Counted from the stretch's first letter, positions 1 through 10,344 are shown. The stretch: 64,000 nt of DNA from Pseudomarimonas arenosa (GCF_014841215.1 NZ_JACYTR010000014.1:35040-99039), one strand, 5' to 3'. Notes: generated from the sequence alone by a model not told the origin. Numbers and translations: made by a program.

Positions 1-3000
1 ACGCGCTACGGCAAAACCCTGTCGATCGGCTGGCCGTACTGGCTGGCCGGCGGTATGCAACTGTCTGCGGCTGGTCTGCGACGTACCGAAGAAAAGACCG
101 GGCTGTGCGCGCTGCCGACCGAGATCGGTTTCGATTACTGGAACATGCTGTTGCGTTCTGGTCTATCGCGCGCGCTGTCGCTGTACGGCTATCCCTCGAA
201 AATCGCCGCCTACTGCGATCCGTCCAGGGCAGTCATGTCGAACGAGCCGGCCGGCGCGGCGGCAATCGACCGCGAGGTTCTGCTGACGCAGACCCGCGCC
301 TATCTGTGCGGGCTGGTGCATGCCGAAACCAGGATTCCGCTCGACCGAATCGAGATCGAAGAGCGTTTCGAGGCGTTCGGCTTCGACTCGATCATGATCG
401 GTCGCTTCCACGCCGCCATGGAACAGGACCTCGGCGATCTGCCGAAGACCCTGATGTACGAATACGAGACTGTGGACGAGTTGGCCGCGTACCTGGTCGA
501 TCAAGCGACGGCCGCGCTAACCGTGAAGTTCGCCGGCGAGGGCGTGACACCAGGCGTCGTCAGCGCTGCCGAAAACACGACCAATGCCACGCCATCGACC
601 GCCCCATCCAGCGACAGGCAAACGCAGCCGCCGGTGGCTGCCCCTGCGCTAAATGCGCACACGCATGCCGAGCCGATCGCCATCATCGGCGTGCATGCCT
701 CGTTCCCGCAGGCCGACGATATGGAGGCGCTGTGGGCGCATTTGCGCGCCGGCACCGATCTCATCGAAGAGGTGCCCGCGAACCGTTGGGATGCGGCGTC
801 GTTCTACCACCCCGACCCGGCGCAGTCCGAGCACGGCAAGATCTATTGCAAGCGCGGCGGCTTCCTGCAGGACTTCGATAAGTTCGACGCTGGCTTCTTC
901 AACATCGCCGATGCCGAAGCCGACATCCTCGACCCGCAGGAGCGCCGCTTCCTGCAGTCTGCCTGGTCGGCGATCGAAGACGCCGGCTACACGCGCGAAC
1001 GCCTGAAGCAGCGCTACCCGAAAGGCAAGAGCGCCGATGTTGGCGTCTACGTCGGCGTGACCACCAACTCCTATCAGATGCTGGCACCCGAAGCCTGGCA
1101 GCAGGGGCGCATGGTCACGCCCAGCGCGATGCCCTGGTCGATCGCCAACCGCGTCTCCTACACCCTGGATCTGCAGGGCCCGAGCATTCCAGTCGACACC
1201 GCGTGTTCGTCGTCGCTGGTGGCGGTGCATCTGGCCTGCGAAAGCCTGCGCCGCGGCGAGTGCCAGCTCGCGCTGGCTGGCGGCGTCAACCTGTATCTGC
1301 ATCCGGCCAAGTACCATTCGTTTTGCCATCGTCGGATGCTCGCGCTCGGTGATGCCTGCCGTAGCTACGGTGCCGGCGACGATGGCTTCATCCCCGGCGA
1401 AGGCGTGGGCACCCTGGTACTGAAACCGCTGCGTCTGGCCGAACGCGACGGCGACAGGATCTACGGCGTGATTCGCGGCAGCGCCTACGACCACAGCGGC
1501 CGTTCCAGCGGCTACGCCACGCCCAACCCGAACGCGCAGGCACAGGTCATCGCGCAAGCGTTGGCCCAGGCCGGCGTACCCGCGCGCAGCATCGGTTTCA
1601 TCGAAGGCCACGGCACCGGCACGCGAATGGGCGACAGCCTGGAAGTCGCCGCCATCACCCAGGCCTTTGCCCAGCAGACGGCCGACACCGGGTTCTGCGC
1701 ACTGGCGTCGCTGAAGGCCAACATCGGCCACGCCGAGTCCGCCACCAGTATTGCCGGCATCGCCAAGATCCTGATGCAGTTCAAGCACCGGCAGATCGCG
1801 CCGAGCATCCATGCCGAGGTGGTGAATCCGGATATCGATTTCGCCCGCTCGCCGTGCGTGCTGCAGACCGGCCTGAGTGCCTGGGATGCCCCGGCGGGTG
1901 CACCGCGTCGGGCCCTGATCAACGCATTCGGTGCCGGCGGCGTCAACGCCTGCGCGGTGCTGGAGGAATATGTTGCTCCGGAATCGGTAACCTCCGCCGA
2001 CGCGTCTACCGCAGTGTCCGGCTCATCGCTGTTCGTGCTGTCGGCCATGACCATCGAGCGCCTGCGCGAATACGCCGGTCGGTATGTCGATTTTCTCGCG
2101 CTCAATCCCGGCTGCGATCTCGCGGCGCTGTGCCGCACCGGGCAGATCGGCCGCGAGGCCATGCCCCAGCGGCTGGCGCTGATCGTCGGCAGTGTGCAGG
2201 AACTGCGGCAGACCCTGCAGCGCTGGCTCGACGCCGACATCGGTCTCTCCCGCACGGCACGGCTGTGGCAAGGTGGGGGCGAAGCGGTCGGCCGCACCGC
2301 GCGCGAGCAGCGCGAAAAGATGCAAGCGCTGTGCGCCGCCGCCGATCTCGCCGGGTTGGCCGAGTTCTGGACCCAGGGCGGCAAAGTCGATTGGCAGTTG
2401 TTGCAGGATTCAGTCGGCGCGACGCTGTGGCCGGCCGCTGGCGCGCCGGTCTATCCGTTCGCACGCGATCGGCATTGGGCAGTCGACCTCGCCGCGATCG
2501 AGACGGCACCAGCGAGCACGCCGTCGCGCTTGCATCCGCTGATCTCGCACAATGCCTCGACGCTGGAGCGGGTGCGCTTCGATGCCGCGCTCGCCGGGGA
2601 TCAGTACTACGCCCTTGATCATCGGATCCAGGGCCAGGCGGTGTTCCCGGGCGCAGGCTTTATCGAAATGGCCTGCATCGCAGCGACGGTCGCTGGTGAA
2701 CGACGTGTACGCCGGCTCAAGGACATTTATTGGGTTCAGCCGCTAACGCTGACCGGTCCGCAGCCGGATCTCAGGATCGGACTAGGAAATGCGAGCGGCG
2801 AGAGCGTGGAATTCGTCGTCACCACCATCGACGACGAACACGAGACCGTCGTGCATTGCGAAGGCAAGGCATGCTTCGACGCTCGCGGTGGTTCGGCGTC
2901 GTCATCGCGGGTGTCGCTGCCGGAATGGCGTCAGCGCTGCGGCGAAAGCCATGACGGCGAACGTTACTACCAGCGCTTCCGGCGCCTCGGCTTCGACTAT

Positions 3001-3432
3001 GGCCCGACGTTCCAAGTGATCGACGAGGTGGCGATCGGCAACGGCTGTGCCTTGGCCAGGCTTGTGCTGGAGCCATCCCTGGCGAAGGAATTCGAGCAGT
3101 ACGTGCTGCATCCCTGCCTGATCGACGGTGCATTGCAGACGGTCGTGGCCCTGCTGGCTGCCGACGAAGGTGGCGTGCCGCACTTGCCGTTTGCGATCGA
3201 CGAGATCGAAATCCTCGGCACGCTGACGCCGCGTTGCCTCGTGCTGGCGGAGCGTTCCCACGCCAGCGACGGCGCGAGCACCGGCGTGCTGATGTTCAAC
3301 GTGCACGTCCTCAGTGAAAGCGGCGAAACGCTGGTGAAGATCAGCAACTTCTACCTGCGCGCCCTGCTGCCGCCTGCGTCGGGCATCGCAACCAAGGAAC
3401 AAACCCGACGTTCAGTGGCGGTGAATGCATGA
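1..3432 (+). CDS. trans-AT type I PKS, 5' partial: (KR)-ACP-KS-DH
   Basis: The reading frame is open from base 1, so the protein starts upstream of the window. Numbering from base 1, the first residues are the tail of a ketoreductase (a WPYWLAGGM segment). An ACP follows (FGFDSIM, phosphopantetheine serine near residue 130). The ketosynthase runs from about 224 to 650, with active cysteine in DTACSSSL near 402, histidine in EGHGTGT, and NIGHAES. A dehydratase runs from about 840 to 1110 (HRIQGQAVFP with His about 874; second motif DGALQT). No acyltransferase domain lies in the KS-DH stretch, so malonyl units must come from a free AT such as 11963-13201. The protein stops after the DH, and the next gene overlaps it by 4 nt (ATGA) and begins with a second DH. 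The module KS-DH/DH-KR-ACP is therefore split between two polypeptides. Confidence 0.95.
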   Translation, partial: TRYGKTLSIGWPYWLAGGMQLSAAGLRRTEEKTGLCALPTEIGFDYWNMLLRSGLSRALSLYGYPSKIAAYCDPSRAVMSNEPAGAAAIDREVLLTQTRAYLCGLVHAETRIPLDRIEIEERFEAFGFDSIMIGRFHAAMEQDLGDLPKTLMYEYETVDELAAYLVDQATAALTVKFAGEGVTPGVVSAAENTTNATPSTAPSSDRQTQPPVAAPALNAHTHAEPIAIIGVHASFPQADDMEALWAHLRAGTDLIEEVPANRWDAASFYHPDPAQSEHGKIYCKRGGFLQDFDKFDAGFFNIADAEADILDPQERRFLQSAWSAIEDAGYTRERLKQRYPKGKSADVGVYVGVTTNSYQMLAPEAWQQGRMVTPSAMPWSIANRVSYTLDLQGPSIPVDTACSSSLVAVHLACESLRRGECQLALAGGVNLYLHPAKYHSFCHRRMLALGDACRSYGAGDDGFIPGEGVGTLVLKPLRLAERDGDRIYGVIRGSAYDHSGRSSGYATPNPNAQAQVIAQALAQAGVPARSIGFIEGHGTGTRMGDSLEVAAITQAFAQQTADTGFCALASLKANIGHAESATSIAGIAKILMQFKHRQIAPSIHAEVVNPDIDFARSPCVLQTGLSAWDAPAGAPRRALINAFGAGGVNACAVLEEYVAPESVTSADASTAVSGSSLFVLSAMTIERLREYAGRYVDFLALNPGCDLAALCRTGQIGREAMPQRLALIVGSVQELRQTLQRWLDADIGLSRTARLWQGGGEAVGRTAREQREKMQALCAAADLAGLAEFWTQGGKVDWQLLQDSVGATLWPAAGAPVYPFARDRHWAVDLAAIETAPASTPSRLHPLISHNASTLERVRFDAALAGDQYYALDHRIQGQAVFPGAGFIEMACIAATVAGERRVRRLKDIYWVQPLTLTGPQPDLRIGLGNASGESVEFVVTTIDDEHETVVHCEGKACFDARGGSASSSRVSLPEWRQRCGESHDGERYYQRFRRLGFDYGPTFQVIDEVAIGNGCALARLVLEPSLAKEFEQYVLHPCLIDGALQTVVALLAADEGGVPHLPFAIDEIEILGTLTPRCLVLAERSHASDGASTGVLMFNVHVLSESGETLVKISNFYLRALLPPASGIATKEQTRRSVAVNA

Positions 3433-6400
3433 AGACCTCGGCATCGATGATCGCGAACAACCACTACCCGGTCGGCGAATTCAGCTCCGTGTTCGATGGC
3501 AGCGAGCCGTTTCTCGCCGACCACATCATCCAGGGGCAGAAGATCCTGCCGGGCATGGCCTACCTTGAGATCGCCCGCGCCGCGGTGGCGGCATCGGCGC
3601 CTCCGGGGAACGACGCCATGCTCGTGCTGAGCGACAGCGTGTTCGTCAATGCATTGACGGTCAAGGGCAAGCGAACGGTCACGGTGCGGGTGTATCCGGG
3701 CGCTGCAGCTCAGTTCGGCGTCGAAGTGAGCACCGAGCAGGGTGTGCATTTCCAGACCCGTGTGTCGTTGCAGAAGACATCTGAGTGCCTGACCAACAAG
3801 GGCTATGCGCCCGTGCTGGATATCGCGCGGCTGAGCGCTGCGATCACCCGTCCCGGTCCAAGCAAATCGGCGTTCTACCAGACCTTCAGGAATCGCGGCG
3901 TTCAGCTGGGTCCGTCGCATCGTGGTGTTGAGGAGATCTTCCTCGGCGACCCAGGCGAGGGTCTGGCCACGATCCGCCTGCCGGGCGCGTCTGCGCGCGG
4001 CATGGTGATGGATGCCGGTGCGCTCGACAGCATCATCCAGAGCGGTCTCGCGCTGGTCGATAATCCGGAGGCCGACGTCGTACCGTTCGCGGTGCTGAAC
4101 ACCTTGGTGGTCGGCGCACTGACCGACAGCATGATCGTTCATATCCGTCAGCGCGCCGACGGCATGCACTATGTCGCCGCCGATGAGCAGGGCAATGTGC
4201 GGGTAATCATCGAAGGGTTCCAGACCCGCGAGATTGATCTGAACGCCAAGCAGGATCGCTTGAGCTTCTATCGGCCGGTCTGGAAAAACGCAGCGCCGCC
4301 AAATGTCGATGACATCGCAGTGCAGGTGGTGGAGGCGAGCGACGACTACGTCGCGACGACCAAGGCGCTACTGGCGGCGGCCCAGTCCCTGGCATCGGAC
4401 AAGCAGACCCGCTCGGCCCTTGAACTGCACGTTAAAGAGCACAATCAGGCCGCACGCGGGCTGTGGGCGGCGTTGAAGACGGTGTCGATCGAGCATTCGC
4501 AGATCGATGTCCGCTTCAAGTCGGGGGGCGCCTATATGGCGCTGACCCACCAGGATGCCGACGCTGACATCGGCAACGAGTTCGAATGGCACAACGGCAG
4601 CACCGCGTTGATCAGCGGCGGACTCGGTGCGCTGGGCTTGCTGGTCGCACAGGACATCGCCGAACGCACGACCGGCAGCACCCTGATTCTGCTGAGTCGG
4701 CGCGCGCCGAATGAGGCGGAGACTGTGCGCATCGAAGCACTGCGGGCAGCGGGTGCGAACGTGGTTCATCGCCGCTGCGACATCACCCGGCTCGATGAGG
4801 TCGAGAAGATCGTCGCCGAGCATTGCGGAATCAATCTCGTGGTGCACGCTGCGGGGCTGCTCGACGACGCCTTGCTGATCCACAAGACCGCCGATGCCAT
4901 CGACAGGGTACTCGCGCCGAAGCTGCAGGGCATCGAGAACCTCGATCGCGCCACCGCCGGTTGCCCGCTTGAACTGTTCGTTGCGTTCTCGTCGGTCGCT
5001 GGCGCGCTCGGCAACGCCGGGCAGTTCGACTATGCAGCCGCGAATGGCTACATGGACGCCTACATCGAAGCGCGCTCGGCGCGCGTGCGTGCACAGCAGG
5101 CGCAGGGCCTTTCGCTCGGCATCAACTGGCCGTTGTGGGAAGAAGGGACGATGCAGATCGACGACGCCAGTCGCCAGACGCTCGCCCGCACCTATGCGAT
5201 CAAGCCCTTACCGAGTGCAGAAGGCCTGAAGGCGTTGCGTCTGGCCCTTGCCTCGCCGCACGCCAATCTGCTGCCGCTTTACGGTCAGAAGCATGCCCAT
5301 GCAGCCCTGTTCGCGCCGCCGAAGATCGCCGCGGCGGATCTGCGGCCGCAGCACTCCTCGGCCGAACTCGACAAGCTGCAGCGCGAGATCCTGCAGGAGA
5401 TGCGCCTGCAGGCGGCGCAGCATCTGAAGATGAAGCCGAATCAGATCAACGAGAGCGAAGACTGGACCAACTTCGGTTTCGATTCGATTCTCATCTCAAG
5501 CTTCGTCTCGCATCTGAACAACGTCTACGACCTGAATCTGATGCCGACGGCGATGTTCGAGGCGTCGAACCTGCTGCGCTTCAGTCAGTTCCTGGCCGAG
5601 AACCACGCGACGCAAATGAGCAGGAAGTTGGGAGGGGCCAAGGCCGCCGCCCCGGCAGCGAAGGTGCCGGCGAATGTCCCGCCACCGGCCGTGTCGGCGG
5701 TTGCGGATGGCACCGCGGTGTCGCAGTTCGCCCGCCGATTCCGCGAAGCCTACCGCAACCAGAGCAGCTATCGCGATGAAGACATTGCCGTAGTCGGCAT
5801 GAGCTGCCGCATCGCCGGTGCGAACAACCCCGATGAATTCTGGCGGATGCTCGATGAGGGGCGCGACATGATCAGCGAGATCCCGCAGGAGCGCTGGGAC
5901 TGGCGCGACTATCCGGGTGTCAGCCGCTGGGGTTCGTTCGTTCCCGGCATCAAGGAGTTCGATCCGCTGTTCTTCGGTATTTCGCCGGCGGAAGCAAGCT
6001 ACATGAGCCCAGAGCAGCGGCTGATGATGCAATCGGTCTGGGAATGCATCGAGGATGCCGGCTACGGCGGCGACACGCTGAAGGGCAGCAACACCGGCAT
6101 CTACGTCGGCGCCGGCCCGAGCAGCTACACCACCATGATGAGCCACCTGCCGGTCGAAGCCTATTCGGTGACTGGCACCTTGTCCTCGGTGGGGCCGAAC
6201 CGAATCAGCTACTACATGGATTGGCACGGCCCCAGCAATCCCATCGACACCGCCTGCAGCAGTTCGCTGGTGGCGGCACACCGCGCCATCGAGGCGATCC
6301 GCGCAGGCCACTGCGATGTGGCCCTGGTCGGTGGCGTGAACGCCTTGCTCTCGCCCGATGTGTACATCAGCTTCGCCAAATCGGGCATGTTGTGCGAAGA

Positions 6401-7499
6401 CGGTCGCTGCAAGACGTTCTCCGACCAAGCGAATGGTTATGTGCGGGGCGAAGGCGTCGGTACGCTGATGCTCAAGTCGCTCAGGGCCGCCCAGCGCGAT
6501 GGCGACGACATCTACGCCGTCATCAAGGGTGCGGCCGAGAATCACGGCGGACGAACGACCTCGCTGACCGCGCCGAATCCCAACGCCCAGGCCGCGGTGA
6601 TCCTGCGTGCCATCGAGGACGCCGGGATCGACTTCCAGCGTGTCGGTTACATCGAGTGCCACGGCACCGGCACCGAGCTCGGCGATCCGGTCGAGATCAG
6701 CGGATTGAAGGCCGTTGCCAGGGAACTGCTCGACGCCGATGCCACCGCGGAAAAGCAGATCGCCGCGCCCTGTTACCTCGGCAGCATCAAATCCAACATC
6801 GGACACCTTGAGTACGGCGCGGGCGTCGTCGGCATGATCAAACTTATCCTGCAGATCCGCCACAAGAAGATCGCGAAGAGCCTGCACTGCGACACGATCA
6901 GTCCGTTGATCGACCTCAAACGCACGCCGTACCGCATCGCGCAGCAGGCGGTCGACTGGGAGGTTCCGTCCGGACAGACACGGATTGGCGGGGTCAGCAG
7001 CTTCGGCTTCGGTGGCGTGAACGCGCACGTGGTGATTGAGGAATATGTCGATCCCGGCTCAGGCTCCAGCGCGGAGAGCACCGACAACGAGCAACTGCTG
7101 GTGTTCTCGGCGCGCAGCGCGGAGACCCTGCACGCGACCCTGCGCGCCTATCCCGAATTCCTCGCCAGGACCGACCGCAGTGCGGACACGCTGCAGCGCA
7201 TTGCCCACACCCTGCAGACCGGCAGGGCCAGCATGCAAGAGCGGGTGGCCTTTGTAGTCCGTTCGATCGACGAGTTCGATGAGCTGCTGAAGGGCTTCCT
7301 GGAGGAGAAGGACGATTTCTACCACCGCAAGGTTTACCGCGGGTCCAGCAAGACCGGCAGCGGCGACAAGCTTGATATCGGCGACACCCAGGCAGGGCAG
7401 GAGTTCCTGCGCCGACTGGTCGAGACCGGCGAGATCGGCAAGATCGCGGAACTCTGGGTTAACGGTGCGAAGTTGGATTGGCAGATCCTGCGCCGGTAG
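3429..7499 (+). CDS. trans-AT type I PKS: DH-KR-ACP-KS
   Basis: This 1356-residue synthase starts at the ATG overlapping the previous stop. The N-terminal DH-fold domain (about 1-270) has HIIQGQKILP (His 32) and a DSIIQ second motif. The KR has its nucleotide-binding loop at about 392-405 (ALISGGLGALG), an LDD motif (HAAGLLDDALL) suggesting B-type stereochemistry, and a complete S-Y-N set (Tyr about 535, YAAAN). The ACP has GFDSIL with Ser about 686. The terminal KS (about 784-1200) has Cys about 943 in DTACSSSL, CHGTGT and NIGHLEY, so it looks competent. The protein ends after the KS with no ACP, and the next ACP in line opens the synthase at 15906. The DH preceded by another DH on the upstream protein could be a pyran-synthase or double-bond-shifting variant; motifs alone do not decide. 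Confidence 0.95.
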   Translation: MKTSASMIANNHYPVGEFSSVFDGSEPFLADHIIQGQKILPGMAYLEIARAAVAASAPPGNDAMLVLSDSVFVNALTVKGKRTVTVRVYPGAAAQFGVEVSTEQGVHFQTRVSLQKTSECLTNKGYAPVLDIARLSAAITRPGPSKSAFYQTFRNRGVQLGPSHRGVEEIFLGDPGEGLATIRLPGASARGMVMDAGALDSIIQSGLALVDNPEADVVPFAVLNTLVVGALTDSMIVHIRQRADGMHYVAADEQGNVRVIIEGFQTREIDLNAKQDRLSFYRPVWKNAAPPNVDDIAVQVVEASDDYVATTKALLAAAQSLASDKQTRSALELHVKEHNQAARGLWAALKTVSIEHSQIDVRFKSGGAYMALTHQDADADIGNEFEWHNGSTALISGGLGALGLLVAQDIAERTTGSTLILLSRRAPNEAETVRIEALRAAGANVVHRRCDITRLDEVEKIVAEHCGINLVVHAAGLLDDALLIHKTADAIDRVLAPKLQGIENLDRATAGCPLELFVAFSSVAGALGNAGQFDYAAANGYMDAYIEARSARVRAQQAQGLSLGINWPLWEEGTMQIDDASRQTLARTYAIKPLPSAEGLKALRLALASPHANLLPLYGQKHAHAALFAPPKIAAADLRPQHSSAELDKLQREILQEMRLQAAQHLKMKPNQINESEDWTNFGFDSILISSFVSHLNNVYDLNLMPTAMFEASNLLRFSQFLAENHATQMSRKLGGAKAAAPAAKVPANVPPPAVSAVADGTAVSQFARRFREAYRNQSSYRDEDIAVVGMSCRIAGANNPDEFWRMLDEGRDMISEIPQERWDWRDYPGVSRWGSFVPGIKEFDPLFFGISPAEASYMSPEQRLMMQSVWECIEDAGYGGDTLKGSNTGIYVGAGPSSYTTMMSHLPVEAYSVTGTLSSVGPNRISYYMDWHGPSNPIDTACSSSLVAAHRAIEAIRAGHCDVALVGGVNALLSPDVYISFAKSGMLCEDGRCKTFSDQANGYVRGEGVGTLMLKSLRAAQRDGDDIYAVIKGAAENHGGRTTSLTAPNPNAQAAVILRAIEDAGIDFQRVGYIECHGTGTELGDPVEISGLKAVARELLDADATAEKQIAAPCYLGSIKSNIGHLEYGAGVVGMIKLILQIRHKKIAKSLHCDTISPLIDLKRTPYRIAQQAVDWEVPSGQTRIGGVSSFGFGGVNAHVVIEEYVDPGSGSSAESTDNEQLLVFSARSAETLHATLRAYPEFLARTDRSADTLQRIAHTLQTGRASMQERVAFVVRSIDEFDELLKGFLEEKDDFYHRKVYRGSSKTGSGDKLDIGDTQAGQEFLRRLVETGEIGKIAELWVNGAKLDWQILRR

Positions 7500-7541
7500 C
7501 GCGCGGAAATTCAGGACTTTGGTTTCTTGGAGAGGGACAGC

Positions 7542-8801
7542 ATGAGAGCAGTTGGCATCGAAGCAATGAACGTGTTCGCTGGCACCGCATTCCTGGACGT
7601 CAGGAAGCTGGCCGAGCATCGCGGGCTCGACACCACCCGGTTTGAGAACCTGCTGATGAAGGAGAAGACCGTCGCGCTACCGTACGAAGACCCGATCACG
7701 TTTGCGGTCAACGCCGCGAAGCCCATCGTCGACGCGTTGAGCGCCGAGGAGCGGGACCGCATCGAGATGGTGATCACCTGTACCGAATCGGCCTTCGATT
7801 TCGGCAAGTCGATGAGCACGTACTGCCACTCGCTGCTCGGGCTGAACCGCAACTGCCGCCTGTTCGAGATCAAGAACGCCTGCTACTCCGGTGCAGCCGG
7901 TATCCAGATGGCGGTGAATTTCGTGCTGTCGCAGGCATCGCCGGGCGCGAAGGCGCTGGTGCTCGCCACCGATATCTCGCGCTTCATGGTCGAGGAGGGC
8001 GGCGACGCGCTGACCGCCGACTGGTCGTTCGCCGAACCCAGCAATGGCTCCGGCGCGGTTGCGATGCTGATCAGCGACCAGCCGCACATTTTTCAGGTCG
8101 ACGTCGGAGCCAATGGTTATTACGGCTACGAAGTCATGGACACCTGCCGGCCCACGGTCGACGGCGACGCCGGCGATTCGGATCTGTCGCTACTTTCTTA
8201 TCTCGACTGCTGCGAAAACGCCTTCCTGGAATACAAGAAGCGCGTGCCGGAGGCGGAATTCTCCGCCAGCTTCACCTACCTGGCCTATCACTGCCCGTTC
8301 GGCGGCATGATCAAGGGCGCGCATCGCAACATGATGCGCAAGATGGCGCAGGCCAAGCCGCAAGAGATCGAAGAGGATTTCCAGCGCCGCGTCACCCCCG
8401 GCATGATCCACTGCCAGCGGGTCGCCAACATCATGGGCGCGACCACCGCACTGGCGATCGCCAGCACCATCGACCACGGTGACTTCGAAACCCCGAAGCG
8501 CATCGGCGCGTTTTCGTACGGCTCGGGCTGCTGCTCGGAATTCTTCAGCGGCGTGGTGCGCAAGGAAGGCCAGCAGCGCCTGCGTGCAATGGGCATCGAA
8601 TCGCATCTCGATAAGCGCATCGAGCTGACGATGGAGGAGTACGACCGGCTCCTGGTCGGCAGCAATGCGGTCAAGTTCGGCACCCGCAACGTCGTGCTCG
8701 ACGACACCTTCATTCCCCGCGCCCGCAGCGCGATGGACAAGCCGGTGCTGTTCCTGAAGGAGATCAAGGAATTCCACCGCGATTACGAGTGGGTTGGCTG
8801 A
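7542..8801 (+). CDS. HMG-CoA synthase-like beta-branching enzyme (PksG/MupH type)
   Basis: The enzyme adds an acetyl group from a donor ACP to a beta-ketoacyl-ACP, the first step of polyketide beta-alkylation. The 419-residue protein has the nucleophilic cysteine in KNACYSGA (Cys 114) and the catalytic histidine in AYHCPFGGMIK (His 250), as in the family. I chose the ATG at 7542 over an in-frame TTG at 7527 because a GGAGAGG ribosome-binding site lies just upstream of it. It is the first gene of a complete cassette (HMGS, ECH1, ECH2, donor ACP, decarboxylating KS) inserted between the synthase ending in KS at 7499 and the one beginning with ACP at 15906. It overlaps the next gene by one base. 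Confidence 0.96.
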   Translation: MRAVGIEAMNVFAGTAFLDVRKLAEHRGLDTTRFENLLMKEKTVALPYEDPITFAVNAAKPIVDALSAEERDRIEMVITCTESAFDFGKSMSTYCHSLLGLNRNCRLFEIKNACYSGAAGIQMAVNFVLSQASPGAKALVLATDISRFMVEEGGDALTADWSFAEPSNGSGAVAMLISDQPHIFQVDVGANGYYGYEVMDTCRPTVDGDAGDSDLSLLSYLDCCENAFLEYKKRVPEAEFSASFTYLAYHCPFGGMIKGAHRNMMRKMAQAKPQEIEEDFQRRVTPGMIHCQRVANIMGATTALAIASTIDHGDFETPKRIGAFSYGSGCCSEFFSGVVRKEGQQRLRAMGIESHLDKRIELTMEEYDRLLVGSNAVKFGTRNVVLDDTFIPRARSAMDKPVLFLKEIKEFHRDYEWVG

Positions 8802-9595
8802 TGGACGGTAGCTCGATCAACAGCGCCGAATTCAGCGCGCTGCGCATGCGTTTCGACGACGACATCGCGTACCTGCAGATCCACCGGCCGGACGCGAACA
8901 ACGCGATCAATGATCGTCTGATTGCCGAATTCGCGTCGGCCCTGGACACCTGCGAGGCGCGGGCGAAGATTGTCGTGGTCGAAGGCCTGCCCGAGGTGTT
9001 CTGCTTCGGGGCGGACTTCGCTGAATTGCAGCAGAGCTTCGATGCCGGCGGCCTGCCGCAACAGAACCCAACGCCGCTGTATGAAGCCTGGCGGCGTCTC
9101 GCGAGCGGGCCGTATGTGTCGATCGCGCATGTGCGCGGCAAGGCGAATGCTGGAGGGATTGGCTTTGTCGCCGCCTGCGACATCGTGCTTGCCGATTCCG
9201 CGGCGATGTTCAGCCTCTCCGAGCTGCTGTTCGGGCTGATGCCAGCCTGCGTGCTGCCGTTCCTGGTGCGTCGGATCGGTTTTGCCAAGGCCAACGCCAT
9301 GACCCTGTTGACCCAGCCGGTTGGAGTGCAAGTCGCACGCGAGTGGGGCTTGGTCGATGCCTACGAGGACAACAGCGAAAACCTGTTGCGCAAGCACCTG
9401 TTAAGACTGCGCCGACTCAACAAGACCAGCGTTGCGCGCTACAAGCGCTACATGGGCGCGATCGAGACTTCGATCGTGGCGGCCGAGCCGCTGGCGCTGG
9501 CCGCCAATCGCGAGGTGTTCTCCGATGTTGAGAACCTGCAGCGGATCTCGCGCTACGTGAAGACCGGCCAGTTTCCGTGGGAGGGCGCGGCGTGA
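8801..9595 (+). CDS. Enoyl-CoA hydratase-like dehydratase, ECH1 of the beta-branching cassette
   Basis: This crotonase-fold protein of 264 residues is expected to dehydrate the HMG-type intermediate on the ACP (PksH-type role). Crotonase signatures are visible: an oxyanion-hole segment FCFGADFAEL near residues 66-75 and GKANAGGIGFVAACD near 113-127. The ATG at 8801 overlaps the HMGS stop by one base and is preferred to an in-frame GTG 12 nt upstream. Position directly after HMGS and before a second crotonase gives the standard ECH1 then ECH2 order. Assignment as ECH1 is by order and by exclusion, since the next gene has the sharper ECH2 signature. Confidence 0.9.
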   Translation: MDGSSINSAEFSALRMRFDDDIAYLQIHRPDANNAINDRLIAEFASALDTCEARAKIVVVEGLPEVFCFGADFAELQQSFDAGGLPQQNPTPLYEAWRRLASGPYVSIAHVRGKANAGGIGFVAACDIVLADSAAMFSLSELLFGLMPACVLPFLVRRIGFAKANAMTLLTQPVGVQVAREWGLVDAYEDNSENLLRKHLLRLRRLNKTSVARYKRYMGAIETSIVAAEPLALAANREVFSDVENLQRISRYVKTGQFPWEGAA

Positions 9596-10344
9596 GCATC
9601 GAAAACGTCGTCGACCTGCAGTTCGTCGCTCCGCACGTTGTGCAGATCAGGATGCAGGACCGGGCGAGCAAGAACACCTTTTCCGAGGCACTCACCGAGG
9701 GACTGATGAACGCCTTCGCGCAGGTCGAGCAGCTGCCGGAGTGCAAGGTCGTGGTGTTGACCGGCTACGACAATTACTTCGCCAGCGGCGGCACCCAGGA
9801 ACAGCTGATGAATCTGTCCGAGGGCCGCGGCGCATTCACCGACCGTGCGCTGTATGGACTGCCCTTGCACTGTCCGGTGCCAGTGATCTCGGCGATGCAG
9901 GGGCACGGCATCGGCGGCGGATTCGTGCTGGGCATGTTCGCCGATCTGGTGGTACTGGGCCGAGAGAATATCTACACCGCCAATTTCATGCGCTACGGCT
10001 TCACGCCGGGCATGGGTGCGACGTTCATCCTTCCACAGAAGCTGGGCCTGGGCCTGGCGACGGAAATGATGCTCTCGGCGAACAACTACCGCGGCGAAGA
10101 GCTGCAGCAGCGTGGGATTCCGTTTCCGGTCGTCGCGCGCGACCAGGTCGTGGCGCATGCGCTGGAACTCGCGCAAACCCTGGCCGAGAAGCCGCGGGTC
10201 TCGCTGATTAAGTTCAAGGACCATCTCAGCGCGCCGTTGCGCCAGGCGCTGCCCGCCACGATCGCGCAGGAGGTCGAAATGCATGCGGTGACCTTTGCCC
10301 AGCCGGAGGTGAAGGCAAAGATCGCCACGCTGTTCGGTACATGA
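9592..10344 (+). CDS. Enoyl-CoA hydratase-like decarboxylase, ECH2 of the beta-branching cassette (PksI type)
   Basis: This 250-residue crotonase-fold protein probably decarboxylates the glutaconyl-ACP intermediate to leave a beta-methyl, alpha,beta-unsaturated (or beta,gamma-shifted) thioester. Its FASGGTQEQL segment and GHGIGGGFVLGMFADL match the PksI-type subgroup. The GTG at 9592 overlaps the previous stop by four bases (GTGA), so translation is probably coupled; an in-frame GTG at 9577 is a less likely start. A gap of about 60 nt follows before the donor ACP gene. Confidence 0.9.
   Translation: MSIENVVDLQFVAPHVVQIRMQDRASKNTFSEALTEGLMNAFAQVEQLPECKVVVLTGYDNYFASGGTQEQLMNLSEGRGAFTDRALYGLPLHCPVPVISAMQGHGIGGGFVLGMFADLVVLGRENIYTANFMRYGFTPGMGATFILPQKLGLGLATEMMLSANNYRGEELQQRGIPFPVVARDQVVAHALELAQTLAEKPRVSLIKFKDHLSAPLRQALPATIAQEVEMHAVTFAQPEVKAKIATLFGT

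Noticed and set aside
649..7028. Several minus-strand frames of 300-500 residues opposite the first two synthases
   Set aside because: They mirror conserved KS and KR codons on the + strand and show no recognisable protein features.
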